DNA from: Thiocystis violacea
GTDB taxonomy: Bacteria; Pseudomonadota; Gammaproteobacteria; Chromatiales; Chromatiaceae
DNA length: 64,000 nt
Direction: 5' to 3'
NCBI RefSeq assembly: GCF_016583575.1
Contig: NZ_NRRG01000011.1
Coordinates: forward strand, 62,001 to 126,000
Part shown: positions 41,436-48,755 of the stretch, piece after piece
Layout: each line of letters starts with the position of its first letter
Position numbering within the stretch: the first letter of the stretch is position 1
Position numbers and translations under genes: made by a program
Notes under the pieces: model-generated
Seen by the model: only the letters and a program-made list of their open reading frames with translations
Told to the model about the DNA's origin: nothing
Databases searched by the model: none

Positions 41436-41495
41436 GCGGCTTTAGCGGCTTTCATCAAGGTCGCCGGCGGGCGCGAGGTCTGGCCGACGGCTGTT

Positions 41496-41810
41496 TCAGG
41501 ACAGGAACGAGCAGCAGTAATCCGTCAGACTCAGGACCCGGACGGTGAATTTGGCGTTGGCGGGGACCTCGAAGGACTCGCCGCCCTGAATCCGGCGCCA
41601 GCCCTCCGCGCCGGGGAGTTGAACGTCCAGTTCTCCGCTCAGGATCTCCATCAACTCCGCCGCCTGGGTGCCGAACTCGAATTCGCCCGGCTGCATGATT
41701 CCGAGCGTCTTACGTTGGCCGTCCGGAAAGATCAGGGTGCGGCTGGTCACGCCCCCATCGAAATAGATGTTGGCGGCCTTGGTCACGGTGACATGGGTGA
41801 ATTCGGACAT
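41496..41810 (-). CDS. ppnP: Pyrimidine/purine nucleoside phosphorylase PpnP (YaiE)
   Basis: 104 residues forming a single small cupin. RTLIFPDGQRKTLGIMQPGEFEF, MEILSGELDVQLPG and FEVPANAKFTVRVL match DUF1255/PpnP, which splits nucleosides by phosphate. The C-terminal SLTDYCCSFLS corresponds to the family's SYLC end. Divergent from hcp. Confidence 0.93.
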   Translation of the reverse strand: MSEFTHVTVTKAANIYFDGGVTSRTLIFPDGQRKTLGIMQPGEFEFGTQAAELMEILSGELDVQLPGAEGWRRIQGGESFEVPANAKFTVRVLSLTDYCCSFLS

Positions 41811-41988
41811 CGTCGGTTCCTGGGTGGTTGGGTCGGGTTCCGGTGCGAAACGGAGTTGTGAATCGCGCCGCGATCAGCCCCGCTCGGCGGGGGTTGACCC
41901 TCGCATCCTACCATTCTCGATGCGCGTCCAGAGCGCGCGACGGCCTCGCGAAGGCGGCCGGCCGGGTCGGGACGTCCCGGTGGTCACC

Positions 41989-42002
41989 TTGACCTCGGTC
42001 AA
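41989..42002. promoter_or_regulatory. CRP/FNR-type palindrome upstream of hcp (HcpR-like)
   Basis: TTGACC-TC-GGTCAA, extended by one more pair to CTTGACC/GGTCAAG. It sits 107 nt before the hcp start, between hcp and divergent ppnP. The arms match the HcpR consensus of sulfate reducers as I remember it; FNR relatives such as NnrR/DNR are alternatives. Confidence 0.6.
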
Positions 42003-42108
42003 GGCCCCTGTCATCCCTATCGGCAAGACTTGCGCCCACGCCACTCTTGGGCCGTCGAGACCCAATGGCCATCGCGTCTTGACCCATTTCCCGGATTCAG
42101 AGGCCAGC

Positions 42109-43401
42109 ATGTTTTGTAATCAATGTGAACAAACCTTCCGTCAGACCGCCTGCGTCAACTCACCCGGCGTCTGCGGCAAGGACGCCGATGTCCAATCACT
42201 CCAGGAGACCCTGCTCTACGGCCTCAAGGGTATGGCCGCCTATGCCCATCATGCCCGTCGAATGGGTAAGTACGATGACCGCGTCTCGGCCTTCATCGAG
42301 GAGGCCCTGTTCGCGACCATGACCAACGTCAACTTCGACCTGGAGTCGATGCTGGCCTACTGCCTCAAGTGCGGCGAGATGAATCTGCGGGTCATGGAAC
42401 TGCTCGACGAGGGTCATGTGGAGACCTTCGGCAAGCCGTCGCCGGCCAAGGTGAAGGAAGGAACCCAGGCGGGACCGGGCATCCTGGTCACGGGTCACGA
42501 CCTGGTGGATCTCTGGAATCTGCTCGAACAGGTCAAGGGGACGGACATCAAGGTCTACACCCACGGCGAGATGCTGCCCGCGCACATGTATCCGAAGCTG
42601 CGCGAGCACCCGAATCTGGCCGGTCACTACGGCGGCGCCTGGCAGAACCAGAAGAAGGAATTCGCGGCCTTCCCCGGTCCGGTGGTCGGCACCACCAATT
42701 GCGTGCTGATTCCCCCGGAGAGCTACAAGGGCCGGCTCTTCACCATGCGCGCGACCGCCGTGCCCGGCGGTCAATGTCTGATGGATGACGACTTCAGCGC
42801 GGTGATCGCGGAGGCGCGCCGCTGCGATCCCTGCGAGGAGACCCTCGTCGGCGAGTCCACCATCGGCTTTCATCGCAGCGTCCTACTGGACCAGGCCCAG
42901 GTGATCGTGGACGCGGTCAAGGCCGGCCAGATCAGTCACTTCTTCGTCATCGGCGGCTGCGACGGGGCGGAGAAAGGGCGCAACTATTTCACCGATTTCG
43001 CGCAGGCCACCCCGAGCGATTCCTTCATCCTGACGCTGGGCTGCGGCAAGTACCGTATCCGCGACCATGACTATGGCGAGCACCTGGGCCTGCCGCGTCT
43101 GATGGACATGGGACAGTGCAACGACGCCTATGGCGCGATCGCGGTCGCCCTGGCCCTGGCCAAGGCGTTCAACTGTGGCGTGAACGATCTGCCGCTCACC
43201 CTGGTCGTGAGCTGGTTCGAGCAGAAGGCCGTGGCGGTGCTGCTGACCCTGCTGAGCCTTGGCGTCAAGGGCATCCGGCTCGGTCCCAACCCTCCGGGCT
43301 TCATTACCCCCAACGTCTTCGCCGTGCTCCAGGAGCGCTTCGATCTGCGTCTCACGGGCGACGATCCCAAGAGCGATCTGCGCCTGGCGATGGGGGCCTG
43401 A
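42109..43401 (+). CDS. hcp: Hybrid cluster protein, class III (Hcp, hydroxylamine reductase family)
   Basis: 430 residues from ATG 42109; the frame is open upstream to 41767 without family sequence. N-terminal cysteines C3, C6, C15 and C22 (MFCNQCEQT...GVCGKD) ligate the cubane cluster. The hybrid-cluster ligands are all present: GHDL His, THGEMLP Glu, GTTNC Cys, GGCDG Cys, LGCGKY Cys, GQCND Cys and FEQKAVAVL Glu. Class I Hcp is about 550 residues; here roughly 110 residues of the first helical bundle are absent, the mark of class III. Hcp reduces NO (and hydroxylamine in vitro); the next gene is an octahaem cytochrome. Confidence 0.95.
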   Translation: MFCNQCEQTFRQTACVNSPGVCGKDADVQSLQETLLYGLKGMAAYAHHARRMGKYDDRVSAFIEEALFATMTNVNFDLESMLAYCLKCGEMNLRVMELLDEGHVETFGKPSPAKVKEGTQAGPGILVTGHDLVDLWNLLEQVKGTDIKVYTHGEMLPAHMYPKLREHPNLAGHYGGAWQNQKKEFAAFPGPVVGTTNCVLIPPESYKGRLFTMRATAVPGGQCLMDDDFSAVIAEARRCDPCEETLVGESTIGFHRSVLLDQAQVIVDAVKAGQISHFFVIGGCDGAEKGRNYFTDFAQATPSDSFILTLGCGKYRIRDHDYGEHLGLPRLMDMGQCNDAYGAIAVALALAKAFNCGVNDLPLTLVVSWFEQKAVAVLLTLLSLGVKGIRLGPNPPGFITPNVFAVLQERFDLRLTGDDPKSDLRLAMGA

Positions 43402-43427
43402 TACCGCTCGACGCCTTTTGATCGAAC

Positions 43428-43441
43428 TTGATGTGTATCAA
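43428..43441. promoter_or_regulatory. FNR/DNR-type box upstream of the octahaem cytochrome gene
   Basis: TTGAT-GTGT-ATCAA, a perfect FNR/Anr/DNR palindrome, lies 26 nt after hcp and 194 nt before the cytochrome start. A regulator bound here would act on a promoter inside the hcp-cytochrome gap; a C6/G6 hairpin at 43579-43607 lies in the resulting leader. Confidence 0.65.
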
Positions 43442-43635
43442 GGATGATTTCGTGGCGCACCGGCACCTTCGATCCTGGATGGAAGCAACGAGGCGCGCAT
43501 GGACTCGGCGGGCTCGGCCGATGTCCGTGCGGACGACGAAAGGACCAAGGGTCCATCGTCATCCAGGAGGAAGCCAAGCCCCCCGGCTGACCTAAGCCCG
43601 AGGGGGGCCACGCTAACATAACTAAGGAGTGCATC

Positions 43636-45141
43636 ATGAAGCGTCAACCACATGATTCCTGGCCGAGCCTATTGGCCAGGCTCTGCCTCGTCGTCGGTCT
43701 CGGCTCGCTGCTGTCGTCGGCGAATGCCGCGCGTCCGCCGGGTGAGGCCGGAGTCGATTGGGGCGATCCGCGGGGGCAGGAATGCGTGGATTGTCATATG
43801 ACCGAAAGCCCTGGGCTCTACATGGAGTGGAACAGCAGCCAGCATGGCCAATCCGGCGTCAACTGTCTGGATTGCCACCAGGCGAAGGAAGGGGATATCG
43901 ACGCCTTCAAGCACGAGGGGGCCTTCATCTCCATCGTGGTCACGCCCAAGGATTGTTCGACCTGTCACAAGATCGAGTTCGAGGAGATGGACGGCTCGCA
44001 CCACGCCAAGGCGGGTCGGATCCTCGCCTCGCTGGACAACCTGCTTGGCGAGGTGGTCGGCGGTCCGGCGGCGGTCAATGCCGGCTGCAAGCAATGTCAC
44101 GGCGGCGAACTGGAATTCATCACCGAGGGCAAGGACAAGGGCCGTCCCACGCCCGGCACCTGGCCCAACACCGGCATCGGGCGCGTCAACCCGGACGGGA
44201 GCCTCGGTTCCTGCTCGGCCTGTCATGGCCGCCACCGCTTCTCGCGCGCCCAGGCCCGCACGCCCGACACCTGCGGCAAGTGTCATGTCGGACCCGATCA
44301 TCCCCAGATCGAGGTCTACAACGAATCCAAGCACGGCATCATCTATCGCGCCAAGGTCGATGAGATGAACCTGGACTCGGATAAATGGGTCGCCGGGGTC
44401 GACTACAGCGCCGCGCCCACCTGCGCCACCTGCCACATGAGCGCCGGCCCTGGGATCGGCAAGACGCACAACGTCGGCGAGCGCATCTCCTGGACCCTGC
44501 GTCCGCCCATTTCCACCAAGATCAACCTGGTGCGCCTGGAGAACGGCGACGAGTTCGACGTTCCGGAAGGCAAGGAGATCCCCAAGGTCGGCGACGTGGC
44601 CAAGGACTCCAAGGTGATCGAGGTGCTGACCTGGCGGGATCGGCGCGCCAAGATGGAAGCGGTCTGCTTCGGCTGTCACTCTACCAGCGTCATCGAGGGC
44701 CACTACAAGCAGTTCGACGACGTGGTAGATCTCTACAACGAGAAATTCGCCAAACCCATCTCCGCCATCATGGGCGAGCTGAAGGACGGCGGCTACATCA
44801 CGGGCGCGCCCTTCGACGAGAAGATCGAATGGGTCTGGTGGGAGATCTGGCATCACGAAGGCCGGCGCGCCCGTCACGGCGCTTCCATGAACGGACCGGA
44901 CTACACCTGGTGGCATGGCATCTACGAGGTGGCCAAGAACACCTATTTCGAGTGGATTCCGGAACTCAAGGAGGTGGTGCACAAGAAGGATGGCAACGAG
45001 GAGTTCGCCACCGCCATGCTGAAGAAGCATTTCGCGCCGAACGAAGGACATGACTGGTATTTCAACGGCATGAACCCCGAGCAGCTCGAGAACGTCCGCA
45101 AGGGCTTCGAGGCTCGTTACGGCAAGGACTCGTTGAAATAG
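43636..45141 (+). CDS. Octahaem c-type cytochrome of the hydroxylamine oxidoreductase family
   Basis: 501 residues with AAGGAG 6 nt before ATG 43636. Signal peptide ends near SSANA. Eight CxxCH sites occur in order: CVDCH, CLDCH, CSTCH, CKQCH, CSACH, CGKCH, CATCH, CFGCH, with HAO-like spacing and flanks (NESKHGIIY, GPDYTWWHG). HAO enzymes oxidise hydroxylamine to NO or nitrite, while reductive relatives run nitrite or hydroxylamine to ammonium; the haem-crosslinking Tyr decides this and I cannot place it with certainty. Pairing with hcp favours nitrogen-oxide detoxification or reduction over energy-yielding ammonia oxidation. Confidence 0.92.
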   Translation: MKRQPHDSWPSLLARLCLVVGLGSLLSSANAARPPGEAGVDWGDPRGQECVDCHMTESPGLYMEWNSSQHGQSGVNCLDCHQAKEGDIDAFKHEGAFISIVVTPKDCSTCHKIEFEEMDGSHHAKAGRILASLDNLLGEVVGGPAAVNAGCKQCHGGELEFITEGKDKGRPTPGTWPNTGIGRVNPDGSLGSCSACHGRHRFSRAQARTPDTCGKCHVGPDHPQIEVYNESKHGIIYRAKVDEMNLDSDKWVAGVDYSAAPTCATCHMSAGPGIGKTHNVGERISWTLRPPISTKINLVRLENGDEFDVPEGKEIPKVGDVAKDSKVIEVLTWRDRRAKMEAVCFGCHSTSVIEGHYKQFDDVVDLYNEKFAKPISAIMGELKDGGYITGAPFDEKIEWVWWEIWHHEGRRARHGASMNGPDYTWWHGIYEVAKNTYFEWIPELKEVVHKKDGNEEFATAMLKKHFAPNEGHDWYFNGMNPEQLENVRKGFEARYGKDSLK

Positions 45142-45219
45142 ATCCTGGGCGGGCTCCGGTCCGCCCGCGCGATCAGGACGCACAGGGACGTGCCTTCATC
45201 CGCCTGCCGAGGGTCCATC

Positions 45220-45645
45220 ATGTCACGGCTTCGCTACCTGTTGGTTCTGCTCATCTGCATCCCCTCGTTCCTACTGGCCGAGGATTCCACCGCGCTGATT
45301 CGGGCCGGGGAGGGCAAGCTCCAGGCCGGGGAGGTCGACGCGGCGATCGGCCTGCTCGAACAGGCCATCGCGGCCGATGCCGGCTCGTCGCTCGCCTACA
45401 CCCGTCTCGGCGGGGCCTTGCTGCTCAAGCAACGACACGAAGAGGCGATCGAGCGGTTTCGCGCGGCGATCGGACTGAACGCGGGGAATGCCGACGCCTT
45501 CGTCGGGATGGCCATCGCCGATATTCATCTCGGACGCCACGCCCTGGCCCGCGCCGCGCTTCAGGAGGCCAAGCGTCTCGATCCCGAGAAAGGGACCGAG
45601 GCGGATCGCTTGATCGCCTGGATCGACAGGCGTCTGGAGGAATGA
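45220..45645 (+). CDS. Periplasmic TPR protein downstream of the octahaem cytochrome
   Basis: 141 residues from ATG 45220 (GAGGG 6 nt upstream). Signal peptide ends FLLA-EDS. About three TPR units: ALIRAGEGKLQAGEVDAAIGLLEQAI, AYTRLGGALLLKQRHEEAIERFRAAI and AFVGMAIADIHLGRHALARAAL. It follows the cytochrome gene by 78 nt on the same strand, so it may help mature, anchor or assemble that multihaem protein; inferred from position only. Confidence 0.8.
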   Translation: MSRLRYLLVLLICIPSFLLAEDSTALIRAGEGKLQAGEVDAAIGLLEQAIAADAGSSLAYTRLGGALLLKQRHEEAIERFRAAIGLNAGNADAFVGMAIADIHLGRHALARAALQEAKRLDPEKGTEADRLIAWIDRRLEE

Positions 45646-45656
45646 TTCTGGGTTGT

Positions 45657-45684
45657 GGATGGGTCGAGCACGGCGAAACCCATT
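45657..45684. repeat. Interspersed hairpin repeat A, copy 1
   Basis: GGATGGGT, a CGAGCACGGCGA-like loop and AACCCATT: the widespread proteobacterial intergenic hairpin type in which GGATGGGT/C pairs with A/GCCCATCC around an AGAGCGCAGCGA-like core. Confidence 0.7.
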
Positions 45685-45712
45685 ACCCTCGCACCGAGCT
45701 ATAAGCGCCGTA

Positions 45713-45742
45713 GGATGGGCAGAGCGAGAGCGATGCCCATCC
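45713..45742. repeat. Interspersed hairpin repeat A, copy 2
   Basis: GGATGGGC / GCCCATCC perfect 8-bp arms around AGAGCGAGAGCGAT. It runs into the tandem repeat that follows. Confidence 0.75.
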
Positions 45743-45800
45743 TGTACGCTCCGGGCTCAAGATACAAGGATCCTGTACGCTCCGGGCTCAAGATACAAGG
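45739..45800. repeat. Perfect tandem duplication of a 31-bp unit
   Basis: Two identical 31-bp units (45739-45769 and 45770-45800) beginning ATCCTGTACGCTCCGGGC and ending ATACAAGG. Diverged single copies of the same unit occur at 47346-47374 and, inverted, at 59751-59779. The duplication abuts the left end of the IS element. Confidence 0.92.
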
Positions 45801-45898
45801 ATAATGGGATGGTCTGCCCCGCTCCTCCAACGCGCCCTGAGCGGGCACAATGAGCGATGTAGGTGAAGCATCGTCAACCGAGGTAGCGGAGCCGACCA

Positions 45899-46961
45899 AT
45901 GAAAGAGTGTAGCCAAGAGCCTGTGGTCACGATCGGCATCGATTTGGCGAAGAACAGCGTTCATGTCTACGGCGTGGATGCGCAGGGGCACCCAGTGTTC
46001 AGCAAGAAGGTGAGCTGCGAGAAGTTGAGCGCCTTCATGGTGAATCAGCCACCGTGCCTGGTGGCGATGGAGGCGTGCGGCAGCGCGCCCCATTGGGCGC
46101 GGGTGTTTCGTGGCTTCGGGCATGAGGTGCGGCTGATCGCGCCCCAGTTCGTCAAGCCGTTCGTGAAATCCAACAAGAACGATGCGTTGGACGCCGAAGC
46201 GATCTGTGAGGCGGTGCGCCGGCCTAACAGGCGGCTTCGTGGCCGTCAAGACCGTCGAGCCGCAAGACATCCAGGCGATCCATCGGATGCGAAGCCTCAG
46301 CATCGAGCGGCGCACCGCCCAGGTCAACCAGGTGCGCGGTCTGCTCTTGGAGTACGGGATCGAGATTCCCCAGGGACGCGCGGCGCTGATGCGGCGCCTG
46401 CCCGAGATCCTCGAAGACGCCGAGAACGGCTTGACGGAGCGCTTTCGCGCCGAACTCAACCGCCTACTTGAGGAACTACGCCACCTTGAGGCGCAGGTCG
46501 CGCCTTTCGACACCCAGATTCAGGTCATCGCCCAGAGCGATGAGACGGTCCAGCGGCTGATGACGATCCCCGGCATCGGCGCCCTGATCGCCACCGCCCT
46601 GATCGCCGCCGTCGGCGAGGACGTCGGCCTGTTTCGCAACGGGCGCGCCCTGGCGGCCTGGCTGGGGCTGGTGCCGCGACAACATTCCACCGGCGGGCGC
46701 GAACGCCGGCTCGGGATCAGCAAACGCGGCGACGTTTATCTGCGTCAGTTGTTGATCCATGGGGCGCGCGCCGTCATGCGCTGGGTGGAGCGCAAGGAGG
46801 ACGCCACCAGCCGCTGGGCGACGGCCCTCAAAGCTCGCCGTCACACCCATGTCGCCGTCGTGGCGCTGGCCAACAAGATCGCGCGGATCGCCTAGGCCGT
46901 GATGGTCACCGGCCAACCCTACGACCCGGCGGCCGGCCGGCCGCTCCAGGCCGCTGTCTGA
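45899..46961 (+). pseudogene. IS1111-type DEDD transposase, frameshifted and with an amber codon
   Basis: The N-terminal frame gives GIDLAKNSVHVYGVD, VAMEACGSA and NKNDALDAEAICEAV, carrying acidic residues of the DEDD RuvC-like site. Near 46225 the frame shifts by +1 (one extra base in the GGCGGCTTC region) and continues as FVAVKTVEPQDIQAIHRMRS through MTIPGIGALIATALIAAVG and WLGLVPRQHSTGGRERRLGI. A TAG at 46893-46895 stands where Trp is expected; the frame then goes on to TGA at 46959-46961 (VMVTGQPYDPAAGRPL). Two independent lesions make activity unlikely unless the sequence is in error. Confidence 0.88.
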
Positions 46962-47280
46962 GACCGGCGAGACGCCGACTTTGGCGGGATGAATCGCGAC
47001 CCGGCGGTCGCCACAACCGAACACCGAGTACCGAGTACCACGAGTTGCGAAGAGTGAACATCACTGTGATGGCCTGAAAGGCACGGCCAGCCTTCCTGAA
47101 AACCTGGTTTGCCCATCAGCCGGCTAAGCCGAGACTGTTAGGATGATAAGGACGGGAAGGCGCGCGAATTCCATCAGGGCACGAGGGTCGGCGACGACAC
47201 CTCAAGATGCCGGATATATGGCTGCAACGTCCCTTCTGTCAGAAACAGCGGTTTTCCTCTTGCATCGCGGGGCGGACCAT
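46962..47280 (+). ncRNA. Candidate guide (bridge/seeker) RNA region of the IS element
   Basis: 319 non-coding nt between transposase and right inverted repeat, where IS1111-group elements encode their guide RNA. It holds an ATATATGG / CCATATAT pair (47214-47221 and 47277-47284) and several G/C hairpins, among them one near 47041-47110. Location is as expected; boundaries and structure are not determined. Confidence 0.35.
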
Positions 47281-47282
47281 AT

Positions 47283-47374
47283 ATGGGCAGAGCCCGTGCT
47301 CTATCGCATCAGCCATACGACCGAGGCTTAACGGGCGTGCCCATCCTGTACGCTCCGAGGCTCAAGAGAAAAGG
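47283..47374. repeat. Interspersed repeat A, diverged copy with the 29-nt tail
   Basis: ATGGGCAGAGC (47283) pairs with GCCCAT (47339-47344) and is followed by CTGTACGCTCCGAGGCTC (47346), the tail also seen at 45742 and, inverted, at 59779. The remaining 160 nt before gnd contain a GTTGGGG / CCCCAAC hairpin and repeat B copy 3. Confidence 0.65.
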
Positions 47375-47401
47375 TTGGGGTTCACGTTCGCCCACCCCAA
47401 C

Positions 47402-47428
47402 GCCAGGCATCGGTTATGGTCGCGCCCG
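47402..47428. repeat. Interspersed repeat B, partial copy 3
   Basis: GCCAGGCATCGGTTATGG plus TCGCGCCCG, matching the right part of copy 2 (28056-28083) at about 24 of 27 positions. Confidence 0.5.
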
Positions 47429-47538
47429 ATTGGATAGTTATGGGTCATCCTGGTCGAGACATCAGGTAGCATGGGCGCACTCCCTTGGAAGACGAACAAC
47501 CGAGGGAACCTCACATTCACCAGAAGAGGAGCACAGCC

Positions 47539-48555
47539 ATGCAACTTGGCATGATCGGACTGGGACGCATGGGGGCGAACATGGTTCGTCGGCTGATTCG
47601 GGGCGGACACGACTGCGTGGTGTACAACCGTTCGCCCGGCCCGGTGGCGGCGCTCGCCACGGAGGGGGCCGTCGGCGCCACCTCGCTGGAGGATCTGGTC
47701 GGCAAGCTCACCGCGCCGCGCGCCATCTGGCTGATGGTCCCGGCGGCGGTGGTGGACCAGTCGATCGCCGCTCTCGCGCCGCTGCTCGCGCCGGGCGACA
47801 TCCTGATCGATGGGGGCAATTCCTATTATGTCGACGACATCCGACGTGCCACCGATCTGGCGGCCCTGGGCATCCATTACGTGGATGTGGGCACCAGCGG
47901 CGGCGTCTGGGGCCTGGAGCGCGGCTACTGCATGATGATCGGCGGCGAGGCGGACACGGTGAAGCATCTGGATCCCCTCTTCGCCACCCTCGCCCCCGGT
48001 CGGGGCGAGATTCCGCGCACGCCCGGCCGCGAGCCGCTCGGCGGCACCGCCGAGCAGGGCTATCTGCACTGCGGCCCTAACGGTGCCGGACACTTCGTCA
48101 AGATGGTGCACAACGGCATCGAGTACGGCCTGATGGCGGCCTATGCCGAGGGCTTGGGGATCCTGCGCGCGGCCAATATCGGCAAGCGCGAGCAGGCGGC
48201 GGACGCCGAGACGACCCCGCTTCGCGACCCCGGGCACTATCAATATGACTTCGACCTGCGCGACATCAGCGAGGTATGGCGGCGCGGCAGCGTGGTGTCC
48301 TCCTGGCTGCTCGACCTGACCGCCGCCGCGCTGGTGGAGGATCCCGATCTGAGCCAGTTCGCCGGCCGGGTCTCGGATTCCGGCGAGGGACGCTGGACGA
48401 TCAAGGCCGCCATCGACGAGGCGGTGCCGGTGCCGGTGCTCTCCACCGCGCTCTATCAGCGCTTCAGCTCGCGCGGTGAGTCCGACTATCAGGACAAACT
48501 GCTCTCGGCGATGCGCTTCCAGTTCGGCGGCCATCACGAAAAGCCCGCCAAGTAA
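47539..48555 (+). CDS. gnd: 6-phosphogluconate dehydrogenase, decarboxylating (short type)
   Basis: 338 residues from ATG 47539 (GAGGA upstream). [15 protein letters not shown] is the dinucleotide site; [34 protein letters not shown] and [21 protein letters not shown] (catalytic Lys and Asn) are diagnostic. The short length points to the NAD-preferring YqeC/GndA class rather than the 470-residue NADP form. Yields ribulose-5-phosphate and CO2. The next gene is only a remnant of zwf, its normal operon partner. Confidence 0.93.
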   Translation: MQLGMIGLGRMGANMVRRLIRGGHDCVVYNRSPGPVAALATEGAVGATSLEDLVGKLTAPRAIWLMVPAAVVDQSIAALAPLLAPGDILIDGGNSYYVDDIRRATDLAALGIHYVDVGTSGGVWGLERGYCMMIGGEADTVKHLDPLFATLAPGRGEIPRTPGREPLGGTAEQGYLHCGPNGAGHFVKMVHNGIEYGLMAAYAEGLGILRAANIGKREQAADAETTPLRDPGHYQYDFDLRDISEVWRRGSVVSSWLLDLTAAALVEDPDLSQFAGRVSDSGEGRWTIKAAIDEAVPVPVLSTALYQRFSSRGESDYQDKLLSAMRFQFGGHHEKPAK

Positions 48556-48700
48556 GTGGCGTGTGAGCGCTTCCCGATCCGATGTCTTGGTTTTTTCGGG
48601 GCCAGGGGAGACCTGGCCCGCGATTACATCCGTGCCGGCAAGAGCCTGCCGGTGACCGCCATCCTGTTCGCGCCCCCGACCCGGCGGATCATCTGGCCAA
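48556..48700 (+). pseudogene. Remnant of glucose-6-phosphate dehydrogenase (zwf), internally deleted
   Basis: Directly after the gnd stop. One frame reads RSDVLVF (from 48575) and, after a base missing from the T-run at 48591-48596, the next reads FFGARGDLARDYIRAGKS and LPVTAILFAPPTRR. The first part matches the SDVLVFFGATGDLA start of G6PDH, and the second resembles its far C-terminal YIRAGK-LPVTATE-FRAPP segment, so some 300 residues appear to be lost between them. gnd-zwf pairing is common. By-eye assignment. Confidence 0.5.
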
Positions 48701-48755
48701 GATCATCCCATCGGTGTATTAAGCGCATCGAGCCAATCGAGACAGGTGCCGTGCC

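Larger units (their letters stand above)
45809..47280 (+). mobile_element. IS110 family, IS1111-type insertion sequence (inactive)
   Basis: About 1.47 kb. Subterminal inverted repeats ATGGTCTGCCCCGC (45809-45822) and the complement of ATGGTCCGCCCCGC (47267-47280) match at 13 of 14 positions. They bracket a 90-nt left flank, the transposase gene and a 319-nt non-coding right flank. Subterminal repeats plus a long right flank are features of the IS1111 subgroup, whose DEDD recombinase is guided by a non-coding RNA. Exact ends lie a few bases outside the repeats and cannot be fixed. Pieces of repeat A (AATGGG on the left, ATGGGCAGAGC on the right) flank it, suggesting that repeat was the target. 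Confidence 0.8.

Noticed and set aside
43636-45141. Octahaem cytochrome as evidence of aerobic ammonia oxidation
   Set aside because: No ammonia monooxygenase, cytochrome c554 or cM552 genes are present and the upstream gene is hcp, so a reductive or detoxifying role fits better.
45739-45800. CRISPR-like repeat
   Set aside because: Only two identical 31-bp units with no spacer between them; a simple tandem duplication of a dispersed repeat.
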